This document shows, in pieces, positions 11,446-22,400 of a DNA stretch of 64,000 nt. Position 1 is the stretch's first letter. Each line of letters begins with the position of its first letter. The stretch covers positions 124,001-188,000 of the forward strand of contig JAEHOE010000139.1 in the NCBI GenBank assembly GCA_016858145.1, in the 5' to 3' direction. A program made the translations under genes and the position numbers. This stretch comes from Edaphochlamys debaryana. Lineage: Eukaryota > Chlorophyta > Chlorophyceae > Chlamydomonadales. Below the pieces are notes generated by a model, which saw only the letters and a list, made by a program, of their open reading frames with translations, was not told the DNA's origin and did not search any database.

Positions 11446-12066
11446 GGTGGGGAGAGCCCCCGTCGTAATCTGTATCATGCGTGGCCCCCCCCACCTGCTG
11501 GCGCAAGGCACGCCGCCGCCCCCACTGCAGGCATGCAGGGCCCAGGCCCGGGAGATGCAAGGCCTCAAACGTCGGGGGGCGGTGGGGGTCACGAGAAGCC
11601 CCGCTCTGACCATTGGCGCACCGGCTACACCTCAATTGCAGATGCCCCAGTCACACCTGTCTTCCACGCCGCACCGAATCGGCAGTTCTTCGGAGGATTC
11701 ATCGACATCTCGTTGTGCGTGGCGAGGCCCCCGCTGCCTGCGCAGAGGGAGTGGAGCAAGTTTGACCGCGTCCTTCCAGGACCAGAGGTCAGCCAAGACG
11801 CTAACGGAAGGCTCCACGGAACGCAGAGGGACAGGAGACGAAAGCCAGGACGTACCAGTAGATGGCCTCGGCAGGGCAAGACTTCAAACCTTGCCTCCCT
11901 CAAGTGATTTCGGCATCTTGCAGACTGAGGAAATGCGCGATACATTGTGCTTGGTATTGCGTTGGGCTAGTGACGAGGGTGGACAGCCGGCCAGCGGGAG
12001 CGGACCGCGAGACTGGCCGTCTGGCCAATCCGGCCAATCGCGGACTCCCAGCCTCGCGCGGTCGGT
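11446..12066. other. Unassigned sequence upstream of the minisatellite
   Basis: A plus-strand frame runs through here and into the minisatellite, but the protein it would encode has no recognisable domain and continues as a pure repeat, so I do not call a gene. This may be the 5' region of the LINE-like unit that follows. Confidence 0.4.
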
Positions 12067-12490
12067 GCACACAACGCTGCACACAACGCTGCACACAACG
12101 CTGCACACAACGCTGCACACAACGCTGCACACAACGCTGCACACAACGCTGCACACAACGCTGCACACAACGCTGCACACAACGCTGCACACAACGCTGC
12201 ACACAACGCTGCACACAACGCTGCACACAACGCTGCACACAACGCTGCACACAACGCTGCACACAACGCTGCACACAACGCTGCACACAACGCTGCACAC
12301 AACGCTGCACACAACGCTGCACACAACGCTGCACACAACGCTGCACACAACGCTGCACACAACGCTGCACACAACGCTGCACACAACGCTGCACACAACG
12401 CTGCACACAACGCTGCACACAACGCTGCACACAACGCTGCACACAACACTGCACACAACGCTGCACACAACGCTGCACACAACGCTACGC
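12067..12490. repeat. 12-bp minisatellite, about 35 copies
   Basis: Unit ACACAACGCTGC repeated nearly without error (one AACACT variant near 12445). Because 12 is a multiple of 3, every frame stays open, giving spurious (TTLH)n, (CTQR)n and similar proteins. It ends 18 bp before the ATG of the ORF1-like gene, where tandem promoter monomers sit in some LINE elements. Confidence 0.97.
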
Positions 12491-12507
12491 TGCACAAACA
12501 GCGGATT

Positions 12508-13395
12508 ATGGAGACGCCACCTCATCGCTTTGATCCGCTTGGCGAGATTTGCAGCAGAATGGACGCCAATTGTGGTTCCGTCATGAAGACCCTCGAGGGA
12601 ATGATGGAGAGCTTATCGCGAATTGATCGGTTCTTCCAGAAGGCGGAGCAGGATGCGGCGGACACTCTCCCGAAGGCATCCGCAAGATGGAGTGAGACGG
12701 CGTGGCAGCCCGGCGGCAAGCTCTTTGACGAGCTATCGCTCGCCAAGAAGCTGTCGACGGAGGCGCTACTGCGGGAGGTATTCACGCGGCTGAGTGAGAC
12801 GGACGCGGCGCTAACAGAGGTCATCGATGAGCAGGAATCGCTGAGCGGCCGGACGGATAAGCTCCAGAAGGGGGCAGATGAGGTGTGCGAGCGTGTACGG
12901 TGCCTGGAGGAGACGGTGGCAGGGCTGAAGGACGAGTGGCAGGAGCGTCGCCAGTCCTCGAACGCCGCTTTGACGTCCTCCCGTGGCTGGTCGGAGCCTC
13001 TCGAGGAGAAGGACAAAGTAGTTGTCAAGCACCTGAGCGAGGAGGGGCTATCGGCGCTGCGGCGTGGGGGCGTAGAGTGGCTGCTGGGGGAGGGTACGGG
13101 TTTGGGGGCCTGGTTTCGGCGCTGCTGGCGGTCGACAACGGGTACCTGGTGCGCGGTCATGGAGATTAACCCCCATCAGAAAAGCGAGTTCCTGCGGGCT
13201 GCTAAGCAAAGGCGTTCGGTCTCAAAGGCGGTGATAGTGCCATATCTCACGCGCGAGGGCATGCAGGTCCGGAAGGCGCGGACGGAGGTGTTCCGGTCGC
13301 TGGCAAAACAGGGGCAGGAACCCAAATGGAAGGACGGGGCGGACATATGCTATGTGGTGGACGGCAAACGAGTGCAGCTCGATGTCGAGCGGTAG
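12508..13395 (+). CDS. LINE ORF1-like protein, 295 aa, orphaned
   Basis: A single uninterrupted ORF. Residues about 25-150 are highly charged with heptad spacing and predict a coiled coil; residues about 205-295 form a compact basic domain with IVPYLTREGMQVRKAR, an EVF.SLAKQGQ segment and a C-terminal GKRVQLDVE. Coiled coil plus small basic nucleic-acid-binding domain is the layout of L1-type ORF1 proteins, which package element RNA. No endonuclease or reverse transcriptase ORF follows; the next 330 bp lead to an (ATC)n run and then the gypsy LTR. So it is a 3'-deleted element, a non-autonomous ORF1-only element, or one interrupted by the gypsy insertion. The assignment rests on architecture and motif resemblance, not on a search. 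Confidence 0.55.
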   Translation: METPPHRFDPLGEICSRMDANCGSVMKTLEGMMESLSRIDRFFQKAEQDAADTLPKASARWSETAWQPGGKLFDELSLAKKLSTEALLREVFTRLSETDAALTEVIDEQESLSGRTDKLQKGADEVCERVRCLEETVAGLKDEWQERRQSSNAALTSSRGWSEPLEEKDKVVVKHLSEEGLSALRRGGVEWLLGEGTGLGAWFRRCWRSTTGTWCAVMEINPHQKSEFLRAAKQRRSVSKAVIVPYLTREGMQVRKARTEVFRSLAKQGQEPKWKDGADICYVVDGKRVQLDVER

Positions 13396-13728
13396 CTCAG
13401 GCAGGACTCTTTCGCGCAGAGAAGTGGCAGATGTTTTTGGTGAACACGGTTTGTTCTATCTCAGCGGTCGCTTTGCAGGGCTAATGAAGCCTTTCGGCTC
13501 GTTTTGGCCCTCAGCTTCAAAGCTGTAAATCATCATCATCATCAGCGCGCCAAGTCCGCGACTTGCGGATATGCGGGAGTGTACATGGACGCATGTTAGC
13601 CTACAGTGGAGCATGCGCGCAGTCATTGCGTGAAGTATGTCAGTCGCGGAGATGCAGCAAGGGGACAGCCGTTTACCTCCACGTAGGCCACGCAGTAAAG
13701 TTGCAGCGACTCCTCCCCTGCTGTGGCT
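13396..13728. other. Putative LINE 3' tail with (ATC)n run
   Basis: No gene. An ATC repeat (TCATCATCATCATCA) lies near 13527-13545, consistent with a simple-sequence LINE tail. The last 12 bases (CTGCTGTGGCTA, sharing one base with the LTR) recur just past the other end of the adjacent LTR. Confidence 0.4.
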
Positions 13729-15071
13729 AGAAAGCGAAGCCCCACCAAACCCGTAACCACACAAAATTTTCGCGGGTTCCGGGATGGTGTGCTGGCTTGC
13801 CCTAGGACCGTTCTGCTGCGCCGTGAGGTGCCCAGGGCTCAGCGTGTGAAGACGCTGGCCCCAGTCTCTGTCACCGCCGGTTTGGGATGCGTGTCTCGTT
13901 GCGGGGCTCAATCAACGGACAGGCGATTGCAGCACGGATACTGCGCAGCGGAAGTCTTGCTTTGCGGAAGCGTACAGGTAATTGGGATACACTGAGGGAG
14001 ACGGAGGCACTGGCAACGTCGGGGTGACGGCAAGCGCCCCGGGGTAGGGGCGTGTCGGGCCGATGGGGTGGCCACAGGACACGGGCTTGGCGTGCACACA
14101 GGCAGGGCCAAGGAGAGAACAAGCGAAGCGGGCTGTAAGGCACGCGCTCGCCTCCGCCCGCGCACCCAGCAAGGGCAGACACAGCGGGTTAGAGCCGGGC
14201 TGACTCTGGGAAGGGGCTGAGCTGAGGCTGCTCAGGAGAGAAGGCTCCACTCGACGGAGGGCGCTGCGGCTCAGTCCGTGAGGAGCAAGGGGCACGGTCG
14301 CACTGCAGGCTGACGGCGTGCTGGGGCCGAAGGGCCAGGCTTGGCGCTCACTGGCGCAGAGGGGCTCGAGGGGACAGGGCCTCTGTCGAGCACACACTCA
14401 GACTTACACGAACAGAGACACAGAGCATTCAGAGCTCCGGGTAGCGTTGCTCCAGCAACCAGTTCTTGGGTTCGGGGCATGGGGCAACAGCCTGCGACCC
14501 CCCGGCTATAAATATGGACTAGGTGTCGTACAGAACAACGGGCAGCGCCCGCCAGTGGAAGCAGCCACGCAGCTCCCGTGCTCAGATCATCTTCCAGCCA
14601 CCTACCGTGAAGCCGTCACGTCACACGATCGGCTCACTACTCAACACCTTCCGCGACGCAACTCACACTGCTCAACCCCACCACACTTCAATGGCCAGGG
14701 CGGCCGTACAACCTAGTCAACATATGGCACTCGGTCAACGCCTCAGTCACACATATAACCCGGGAATCCTCACACCCTTGAGACGCCGTACAGCCATATG
14801 GCGCTCGTCCCATCTGCATGTCACGTTCTCGAGCCCCAGTGTAACCCAACGGGCCGGTGTGACCCGAAACAGGCAACTCGCAACACGCCGCGCGGGTCGC
14901 AGTCGGCTTGACTGCGCCCCGCGCCCAAATGCTAAAACCAAAACCTATTTCATTAGGTGACACGCCCCAGGTCACCGCTTGCACGCTGCTGATGTGATCA
15001 CAAAGAATCCCTAGCGAGCCGGCGGGCGTGTGTGCACCCGAAACGCGTGGCCCCCTCAACCAGGCAGTACA
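13729..15071 (-). repeat. 3' LTR of the gypsy element
   Basis: 1,343 bp, near-identical to 24831-26173. It contains TATAAATAT on the plus strand at 14507-14515, opposite to the direction of gag-pol. Confidence 0.92.
14507..14515 (+). promoter_or_regulatory. TATA-like box, antisense to the element
   Basis: TATAAATAT in the 3' LTR, with an identical copy at 25609-25617 in the 5' LTR. It matches a TATA consensus only on the plus strand, so it could drive antisense or outward transcription. Sequence match only. Confidence 0.3.
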
Positions 15072-15138
15072 GCTGCTGTGGCTATACCCCGCGTCCTCTA
15101 GGTGTCCCTACCTAGAACCGGCCACGCTTTCTTTTCCC

Positions 15139-15628
15139 TTACTCCATCTCCGGCTCGCTGCTGCTGGAGTCGTCCACGAGGATGGTGGCAACGGAGGCCA
15201 CGGCGGCGGCCAGGGTGGCGTGGCGCACGTCGCAGTCGCGGCCACTGGCCTCAAACTCGGCGCGGGAGTACGACTGCTTGCGCTTCTTCGGCGGCAGGCG
15301 GGGGTCGGAGGGATCGGTGGAGCCGCTGGCGCCGTTGTTGATCTGCTCGGCGCCGTCGGAGTTGGGCCGGGTCAGGGTGGTCGGTGTTGCTTGTGATGGG
15401 CGAGCTGTAGAAGCTTGTTGGCATAATGGATGTTGAGAAGAAGGTACTTACGATGAAGCAATCCTTCCAGTCGCTCTTGGTTACGGCGGTCATCCGCCGG
15501 GTCTGTGCACAAACCGGGGCGCGCACCGCGTAGGCGGCCCGGGCGCTAGCGCTAACTGGGCGCGGACGCAGACCGTAAGGCTCGCGCTGCTGCTTGCTAC
15601 GCGCAGCGGCCGAAAGGAGCTGGGCCAT
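15139..15628 (-). CDS. Small extra ORF between integrase and 3' LTR, probably spliced
   Basis: The ATG at 15628 opens 59 codons (to 15452) starting MAQLLSAAARSKQQREPYGL, Ala/Arg/Ser-rich like an organelle transit peptide, ending at a strong donor GTAAGT. A second open stretch ends with a TAA at 15141-15139 and encodes a nuclear-signal-like PPKKRKQ, then an Ala-rich helix and an acidic Ser-rich end (SSSSEPEME). The acceptor near 15370-15400 could not be placed in the right phase, so the join is unproven. It has the same orientation as gag-pol and lies inside the LTR pair, so it is either an accessory gene of the retroelement or captured host sequence. I do not recognise the family. Confidence 0.4.
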
Positions 15629-15641
15629 GGTTCTTCCGGGT

Positions 15642-16440
15642 TGCGGAGCGCTGAAGTGGTTATCACGTGATTGGAAAGCGACGAAAAGCGACTTGGGGTC
15701 TTGAGTGACAGAAGTTTGACCGGCGTGTCTCGGCTCTGCCGCGCCTCCGCCTTATACAGTGCATGGGCTGATCCGTCGGAGTTCCCCCTTAGCTTCGTTG
15801 AACCGGCGTTCTCAAACATGTAAACAACACTTCTTGCACCGAGCCGCGCAGAGTCGGGGGCTCGTGGTCCGGGGGCAGGGCTTCTTCGGGGGGGGGGGGG
15901 TCGGCCCCGCGTGCCGTGGACGGTCGGTCGCTTTCGCGCAGGGCTGCGCCTCCCAGTCTGCCGTGTACCGCTTTCAATAGCCACACTACCAGCGCATTCC
16001 CATTAGGCTTGCCTCGGCCGGTTATGCGGTCGTGGCCGTGCGGTCGAGTTACTTTTACAGCTGGCCCCCGTGTCCGTCGGTTGAGACGCCTCTCCCCTGC
16101 TCGCCGGCGTTTTCATGTAGCGCAAGTCTGGCTCTTTTCTTGGGTCTTCGGGGCTGGACGCTCATTCTGGACCTTCCGATCTGGTGCAAGCCGCGGCGTG
16201 CAGGCGCCGCGTGTGATATCGTCCTTCTCCACAGCGTTCTTGTCACTCGCTCCGCTCACACTACTCCCAGGCTCACGCCGCTCGCAGCTGTTGCGGGTCG
16301 GCCACGCAAGTTTGCCACCAGTTTCCTCCTTTGACTTTGCACTTCCCAGGAATCCTCCTTGACATGATTTAGGACCTTTGCGGGCAGCGCCTGGGTGTCG
16401 CGGCCTTCTTCCGCGGACTGCCATTCGCGCAGCTTTGGCG
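15642..16440. other. Non-coding spacer inside the gypsy element
   Basis: Between the extra ORF and the end of gag-pol. It contains a 12-nt G run ending at about 15900. The minus-strand frame overlapping the end of gag-pol (16526-16113) shows no domain. It may hold the promoter or leader of the small ORF. Confidence 0.4.
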
Positions 16441-19400
16441 CTAACGCAGTCCTTGGCTCGGCTGCTTTGTGGACTTGGGAACATACAGAAGGTGTGTAGG
16501 GATGGGAAATAGCACTCCGCGCGCATCCTTCACCACCGCGTGCGAGCCATCAGGCGCCCGGTAGAACTGGAAGAGGTAAGGGCCTTCGCGGTCCCTGGCC
16601 AGCTTGCTGTCGCGACGCTTAAGGCGCCATATAAGTGCGTCCAGCGGAATGTCGGGAAGCCCGCGTAGTTCGTCGGACCTCGCCGGCCTGACCCTGTGTG
16701 CCTCCTCTTCCGGCCTTCCCGCCACAGGAGTCGCCACTGGGGCCACGCGGCGCCCGGCCGTCGGACTCCCGGCAGGGGTTGTCCCTGCAGCTCCTGCTGG
16801 CGTTGCGGGGGCGCTGAGGCTCGCCTGGCCCAGGTGCGCTCTCGGGTTGGCACCCTTCTTGGGGGTGCTCGTGGTCGCTGGCCCCTGGGCCGTCGGGGTG
16901 GCGTTCTGGGCAGCGCGAGCGGTCATCACCGTGGGCTGACGGGCCGCCGCAACGACCTCCGCTCCCAGTGGGTTGGTTACCGTCCTGGCCTGGCCGGGGT
17001 CCGCAGTCGCCACTGGCGCTGCCTGCGCTGCCGCGGGCTGATCCCCCGCGTTAGTTCTTGGCTTGCGCGGCTTGGACTGATGCCACTTCTTCTGATAATC
17101 CCGCTCCGCCTTCTCTTTTGCCTCCACATGCCTCTTTTCCACGTCCAGGGCGATGGCCTCAAGCCGCTGGCGCCGTCCCTGCAGCAGCTGGTAGTGCTCG
17201 GACGTCCACTCCGCCTCCACCTGCTCCGGTTCCACCTCCGCGGGCTCCGTGTCTGACACTGGCCGTCGCTCCATCGACAGGGTGAGCTCCCGGCCGTACA
17301 GGCACAGGGCGGGGCTAACCCGGGTGGTGGAGTGGGCTGCCGTACGATATGCGTAGACGGCGTTGTAGCACTTCAGGTCCCAATCTGCCTCATCGTCAAT
17401 CAGCTTGCGGATGGACTCGAGCAGGGTCCCAACCATGCGCTCCGCCTTTCCATTCCCTCGTGGGTTATACCCGGCCGTCACGTACTGTTTGATCTTGCAG
17501 GCCTTCAGCTCGCCCGCAAAATCCTTGCCGGTAAACTCCGTTCCTCGGTCTGAGATGACCACCCTTGGCACCCCAAACCGGCAGATCCAGTTCTGCCAGA
17601 AGGCTCGCCACACCTCCCCAGCCTTCTTTGACTTCATCGGCACCACTTCTGGCCACGAACTGAAGTTGTCCACCATCACCAGGCACATGGTGTGTCCGCG
17701 CGGGGTCCGGGTCACGGGTCCAAATAGGTCCAGGTGCACCGTGTCCATGATGGGGACCACCGGTAGCGGTCGCAGGCGCGGGTGGCGCAACAGCTTGTTC
17801 TGATTGCTGGCGCACTCCTTGCACTCCCGCAGGCAGGTCTCCACCGCCTTCCCCATGCCGGGCCACCAGAAGCGCTCCTTGAGGATACTGTGAGTCTTCT
17901 CCTCGCCCTGGTGCCCTTGCTCATGCGCCTCGCGTACCAGCGCTGCGCATTCGTCAGGCTTGGGCACACGCCAGTATGGGCGGTGCTCCCGGTGCTTGTC
18001 CTGCCTCCTGACCTTGTACAGCGTGCCCTCGTGCCACACATAGTTCTCTGCCCGCCTTGCAATTCGCCGTGTTTCCCTGACAATGGTTTCCGCCGACGTG
18101 CCAGCAGGGAAATTCCACTTGCGGGTCTGAAGGTAGTGGATCATTACCGCATCCTCCCATGGTGAGCGCTCAACGGCTGCAGGCTTGGGCTGGGAGGGCC
18201 CAGCCTCGCCCGCGGGTTGGGTGTCCTCCTGCTCCTTGCTCTCACACCCTGGTCCCGTTGACGAGTCGCTCGCCTCCGCCTCGCCCTCCTCAGGCTCCCA
18301 CGCTCCCTCTTCATCCTCTCCTTCCTTGGCCTCTGAGGCGTCTGGAGCGTCCGCCTGCTCCTCCTCGTCCTGATCAATCTCCACCAGCTCTGGCTCCGGG
18401 TGAGCGACAACGGGCTGCGCCGGGCCGGCGGCCGGCGCCGGGTGCGGGCCGGCGCACACCCACATGCCCGGGGGCACGCCAGGTAGCGGCGGGTTTAGGC
18501 AGCCGGTGTGGTAGGCGCGGGTGCAGCCTGGGTAGTCGCAGAGCAGCAGGGTGTCATCGGGCATGCCCTGGTCACACACTTCACAGCGAATCGCTGGGTT
18601 CCAATCCGTGACAGTTGCCGTGTGCTGGGATTTGGCCTGGGTCGGGTCTACGTAATCCGCCAGCCGGGTACTGCGCCTCCGCTGTCTCTTGACCCGCTCC
18701 CGCTCGGGTTCTGTCTCCTCCCCTGATTCCGAGAGCGGAGATAGCGGCGACTGCCTCTCCGTCCCAAGGCCTTGCACAACGGCATCTGGCAGCCGCTCAT
18801 CGTCGGAGGGTGGCTGCGTGACGTCCACCTCGCCCGCGCCCTCGTGTGCCTCTTCCTCCTCCTCCAGCACCGCCGGGGGCTGCAGCGGCCTGCCTCCCGC
18901 CGTCACGTTCATGGTGAGTTGGTGCAGGGGCTGTCGCTGCGGTGGGGCCGACTGCTGCGTCATCAACTCCTCCCCGCGGGGTGGGCGACCAGGAGCTGCT
19001 GGGGGCGGCACCCATGGCACCCGCGGGAAGCGGTGCGAGCGGATGCTGGTATTGCCCACCACCACTCCGGTTTCTGGCCGCATTCCGCGTGCCCTTTCCT
19101 GCTCATCCAGCGCTAGGCTCTCCCGCCTGCTGGCCTCTGTTTGAGCCGTCTCCTCCCGTGCCCTCCGCTGCCCCAGGGCCTGGTTGGCCCGGAGCTGGGC
19201 GGGGCTGATCCCTCCAGCAGCTAGCAAGCTGGCTCGCCTCTGGTCTGGGGCCTGACGCACCGACCCGGTAGTTGCTCCTGGTCGGTCGTCGGCCATGTAG
19301 ATCTCAGGCATGCCCGAGCTGGGCTTTCCGCTTTCCTCCTCATCCAGAAGGGCGACTTCAAGGCTCATGGTAACTCGCCCCAGGGCCGGTGCGGGGTCCG

Positions 19401-22400
19401 TCCGCTGTGCCACGCACCAGGTGCGCCGCCACGCTTGGGGCTTCGGGAGTCCAGGGTACCTCCAGGCCCCGGGTCGCAGGGCCTCAGCCGCAGTCACACC
19501 CGCCGCCACGTACACCTCGGCATGGGCGTCCAGCCGGTCCGACCTGGTCGAGACCTTATCCGCCTCTTCTGCCATGGCGCCTGCTGCCACAGGGACCACC
19601 TGGTTCTCCTCCATGGATGCTCGGTTCACGTTCTCTCCACCGGCGGTAGGCACTACCCCATCTTGGTCGGGTGGCGGGATGGATGCCTCTCCGGGGCTCG
19701 GGAGCACTCCAAGTGCCTCGTCTCGGGTCGGCCGCCTTGGGGCAGCCGTTGGCGGGATCCAGGGAACCATGGGCGCACGGATGGGGAGGTGCAGGTGGCG
19801 ATCCTCCCAATCCCTGATCATGCCATCCTCCCTCCGGCGGGTGGTGAATTCCCTCCAGACGGCGTTCTCGGCACGCGCATAATCGCGCTCCAGGGCCTCC
19901 AGGTACTGTTCGGCCTCCCAGAACCGCTGCCCGAGAGCCCTTAGCTCGCGCCGCTTTAGCTGCAGGTAGTCGAGGTCCAAAGGCTGCGGTGGCCGTGCCG
20001 TCCGGGTGGCGCGGCTGTTGGCCCCAGCAGTCTCTGGCGTGGTGTCTGCCATATAGATCTCCGGCTCCTCCTCACGTCGTTCCACCCTTCCGCCCCGCAG
20101 GCTTCCCTTGCCCGTCAGCGCCTGGGCTGGCCGCTGCGTGAGGCGCTGGGCCACGCCCAAGGTGCGACGCCACGACCGGGGCGGGGGAAGACCCACATGC
20201 TTTCCTCCTGTGGGCTCGTGGCAAGCCTGGCCTTGCTCCTCCATCTGGGTCACACGCTTGCTCAGGCAGCAGAGCGCGGAGGCTGCCTCTTGACTCTCCG
20301 TCTTTGCCTCGCCCAATCCCTTGGCCCACTGCTCACGCAGTTCCTCGGGCGACCGCTCCTGGAGCGCCCGTGCCACGGGCTGCGTGCTGCCGGGGCCTGA
20401 CGGCCCATCCTCGTCGCTGCTGCTCGCCAGGTGGGCAAGGCGGCTTAGCCCATCCACGTTTCCGTGCCTTTCGCCCGGGCGGTGCTGAATGTCAATGTCG
20501 TACGACATGAGCTTGAGCGCCATACGCGCCAGCTTGCCCTGTAGGCTAGACGTCTTGGCCGTCATCAAGTAGCGCACCGCCATGCTGTCGGTCAGCAGCG
20601 TGAAGCGCGTGCCCCACACATAGGGCCGGAAGTAGGTCACGCCAAACACGGCGGCGTAGCACTCGCCGTCCGCCGCAGACCAGTTCAACTGGCTGCCCGA
20701 CATCTTCTTGCTGGCATACTGAACCACCCGCTCCCTGCCATCTGCCCCCACTTGGCTCAGGATGGCGGCCACGGCATGGCGGCTCCAGTCCGTCGCAATG
20801 ATGAAGGCCCGAGTAAAATCAGGCGCCGCCAGGACCGGTTCGCACAAGAGAGCCTGGCGGAGTGTCGCCCAAGCCTCGTGCTCCTCCTCACTCCACCGCC
20901 ATGGTGCGTCCTTCCGCAGCAGGTTGTAGAGCGATTTGGCCTTGAGGCTGAAGTTCGCAATAAAGTTCTTGTAGTACGAGATGGTTGAAATCCAGCTGCG
21001 CAGCTCCTTGACCGTGCTGGGTGCGGGCAGCCGCTCAATGTTGGCCAGGTTGCGGGGGTCGGGGCTCACCGTCCCCTTCTCTCCGTCCAACAGGTGCCCT
21101 AAGAACACAATGCGCCTCTGCCCAAACTTGCACTTTTTGATGGCCACCTTCAGGTTCGCCAGGCGCAGCAGGTCGAACACCAGCTCCTGCGCCTCGAGGT
21201 GCTTGTCCCACTCCGCCGCATGGGTCAGGACGTCATCAATGAAGTTCGCAACACAGGGCTCCATTTGGGCATAGCCCGTTTCCCCCTGCTCGCGCTGGAG
21301 GTAGGCCGTGCCGGGTAGGACGGGGCCCAGCACCAGACGCATCAAGCGCACGAACACACTGGGGCTCGACCGATATCCCATAGGCATGACCGTGGGGCGG
21401 TACGAGGCGTGTGGCGTGACCAGCGTCAACTTGTTCTTTGACTCCTCATCATGCATAGGCACCTGCCAGAAGCCTGACTTCAAGTCGATTGACGAGTAGA
21501 ACTTGGTGCCCCCACCCACAGGAGCCGTGCTGTCAATCAGGTCCTGGATGTGGCCCATCGGGTATCGCTCTGGCCGTACCACCTGGTTAACCGCCCTCAG
21601 GTCGGTCACGACCCGGTACTCGATCACGGGCGGGCTGTCCGGGTTGGCGGTGCCGGGTCCGGTCTCAGCCTTCTTGGGAATGACCATCACGGGCGAGCCC
21701 CACGGGCTGTGGCTAGGCTCAATAAGCCCGTCCTTCAGCAGCTTGTCCATCTCCGCATCCACCGCTGCTAGCTCCGCCTTGGACATGCGGTACGGTGGTG
21801 TGTAAACCGGTGTGCTGTCCCCGGTATCCACCTTGCAGGTCACCCATGTCGTACGCCCCAGATCACTGTTGGTCAGGGCGAACATGTCATGATTGCGCAG
21901 CAACAGTTGGTACATCTGCTCCTGCTGCTCCGGGGTAAGCTCGGGGTTGATCTTTTGCCGCAGCAGGGTCTTGAGCTCCTCCGAAGGCTCCTTGCCCGCG
22001 TTCGCTTCCCGTGCTCGGGCAGCGTTAGCCCTGGCAGCCGCAATGTGCTCGGCCGCCGACGTGAAGCTTGGCGGGTTTGGCAAGATCTCGATCTCGGGCT
22101 TCCCAGGGGTTGGCGCGGTGGTTGCCTCCGCAGCCCTTACCCTCGAGCCAGCGGCACCCGGCCCAGCCTTGTACACCTCGAGCTGGGCCGCTCCAGGGCC
22201 ACAGCTGCCCCCAGGCGCCCCATCGTCCTGATCCTTGCCATCCTCCTCCTCTCCCTCCGATCCCCAGGCTCCGCCTGCTCCTCCACCCGTCCAATCATCC
22301 TCGTCCTCATCCTCCTTGTCCGAGCCCTCTTCGCTCTCGCCTTCACCCTCCTCGTCCTCGTCCTCCTCCTCACCCTCTTCGTCGGTGTCGACCAGCATGG

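Noticed and set aside
12067..12490. Possible CRISPR array
   Set aside because: Units are contiguous 12-bp copies with no spacers, in a eukaryotic nuclear context.
11447..12586. Long ORFs encoding (TTLH)n, (CTQR)n, (VCSV)n and (CALCAA)n proteins on both strands
   Set aside because: They are forced open by a 12-bp tandem repeat whose length is a multiple of three; no frame has a domain and all frames are equally open.
16530..20400. Several other ORFs on both strands inside 16.5-20.4 kb
   Set aside because: Shadows of the intact gag-pol frame, without start context or motifs of their own.
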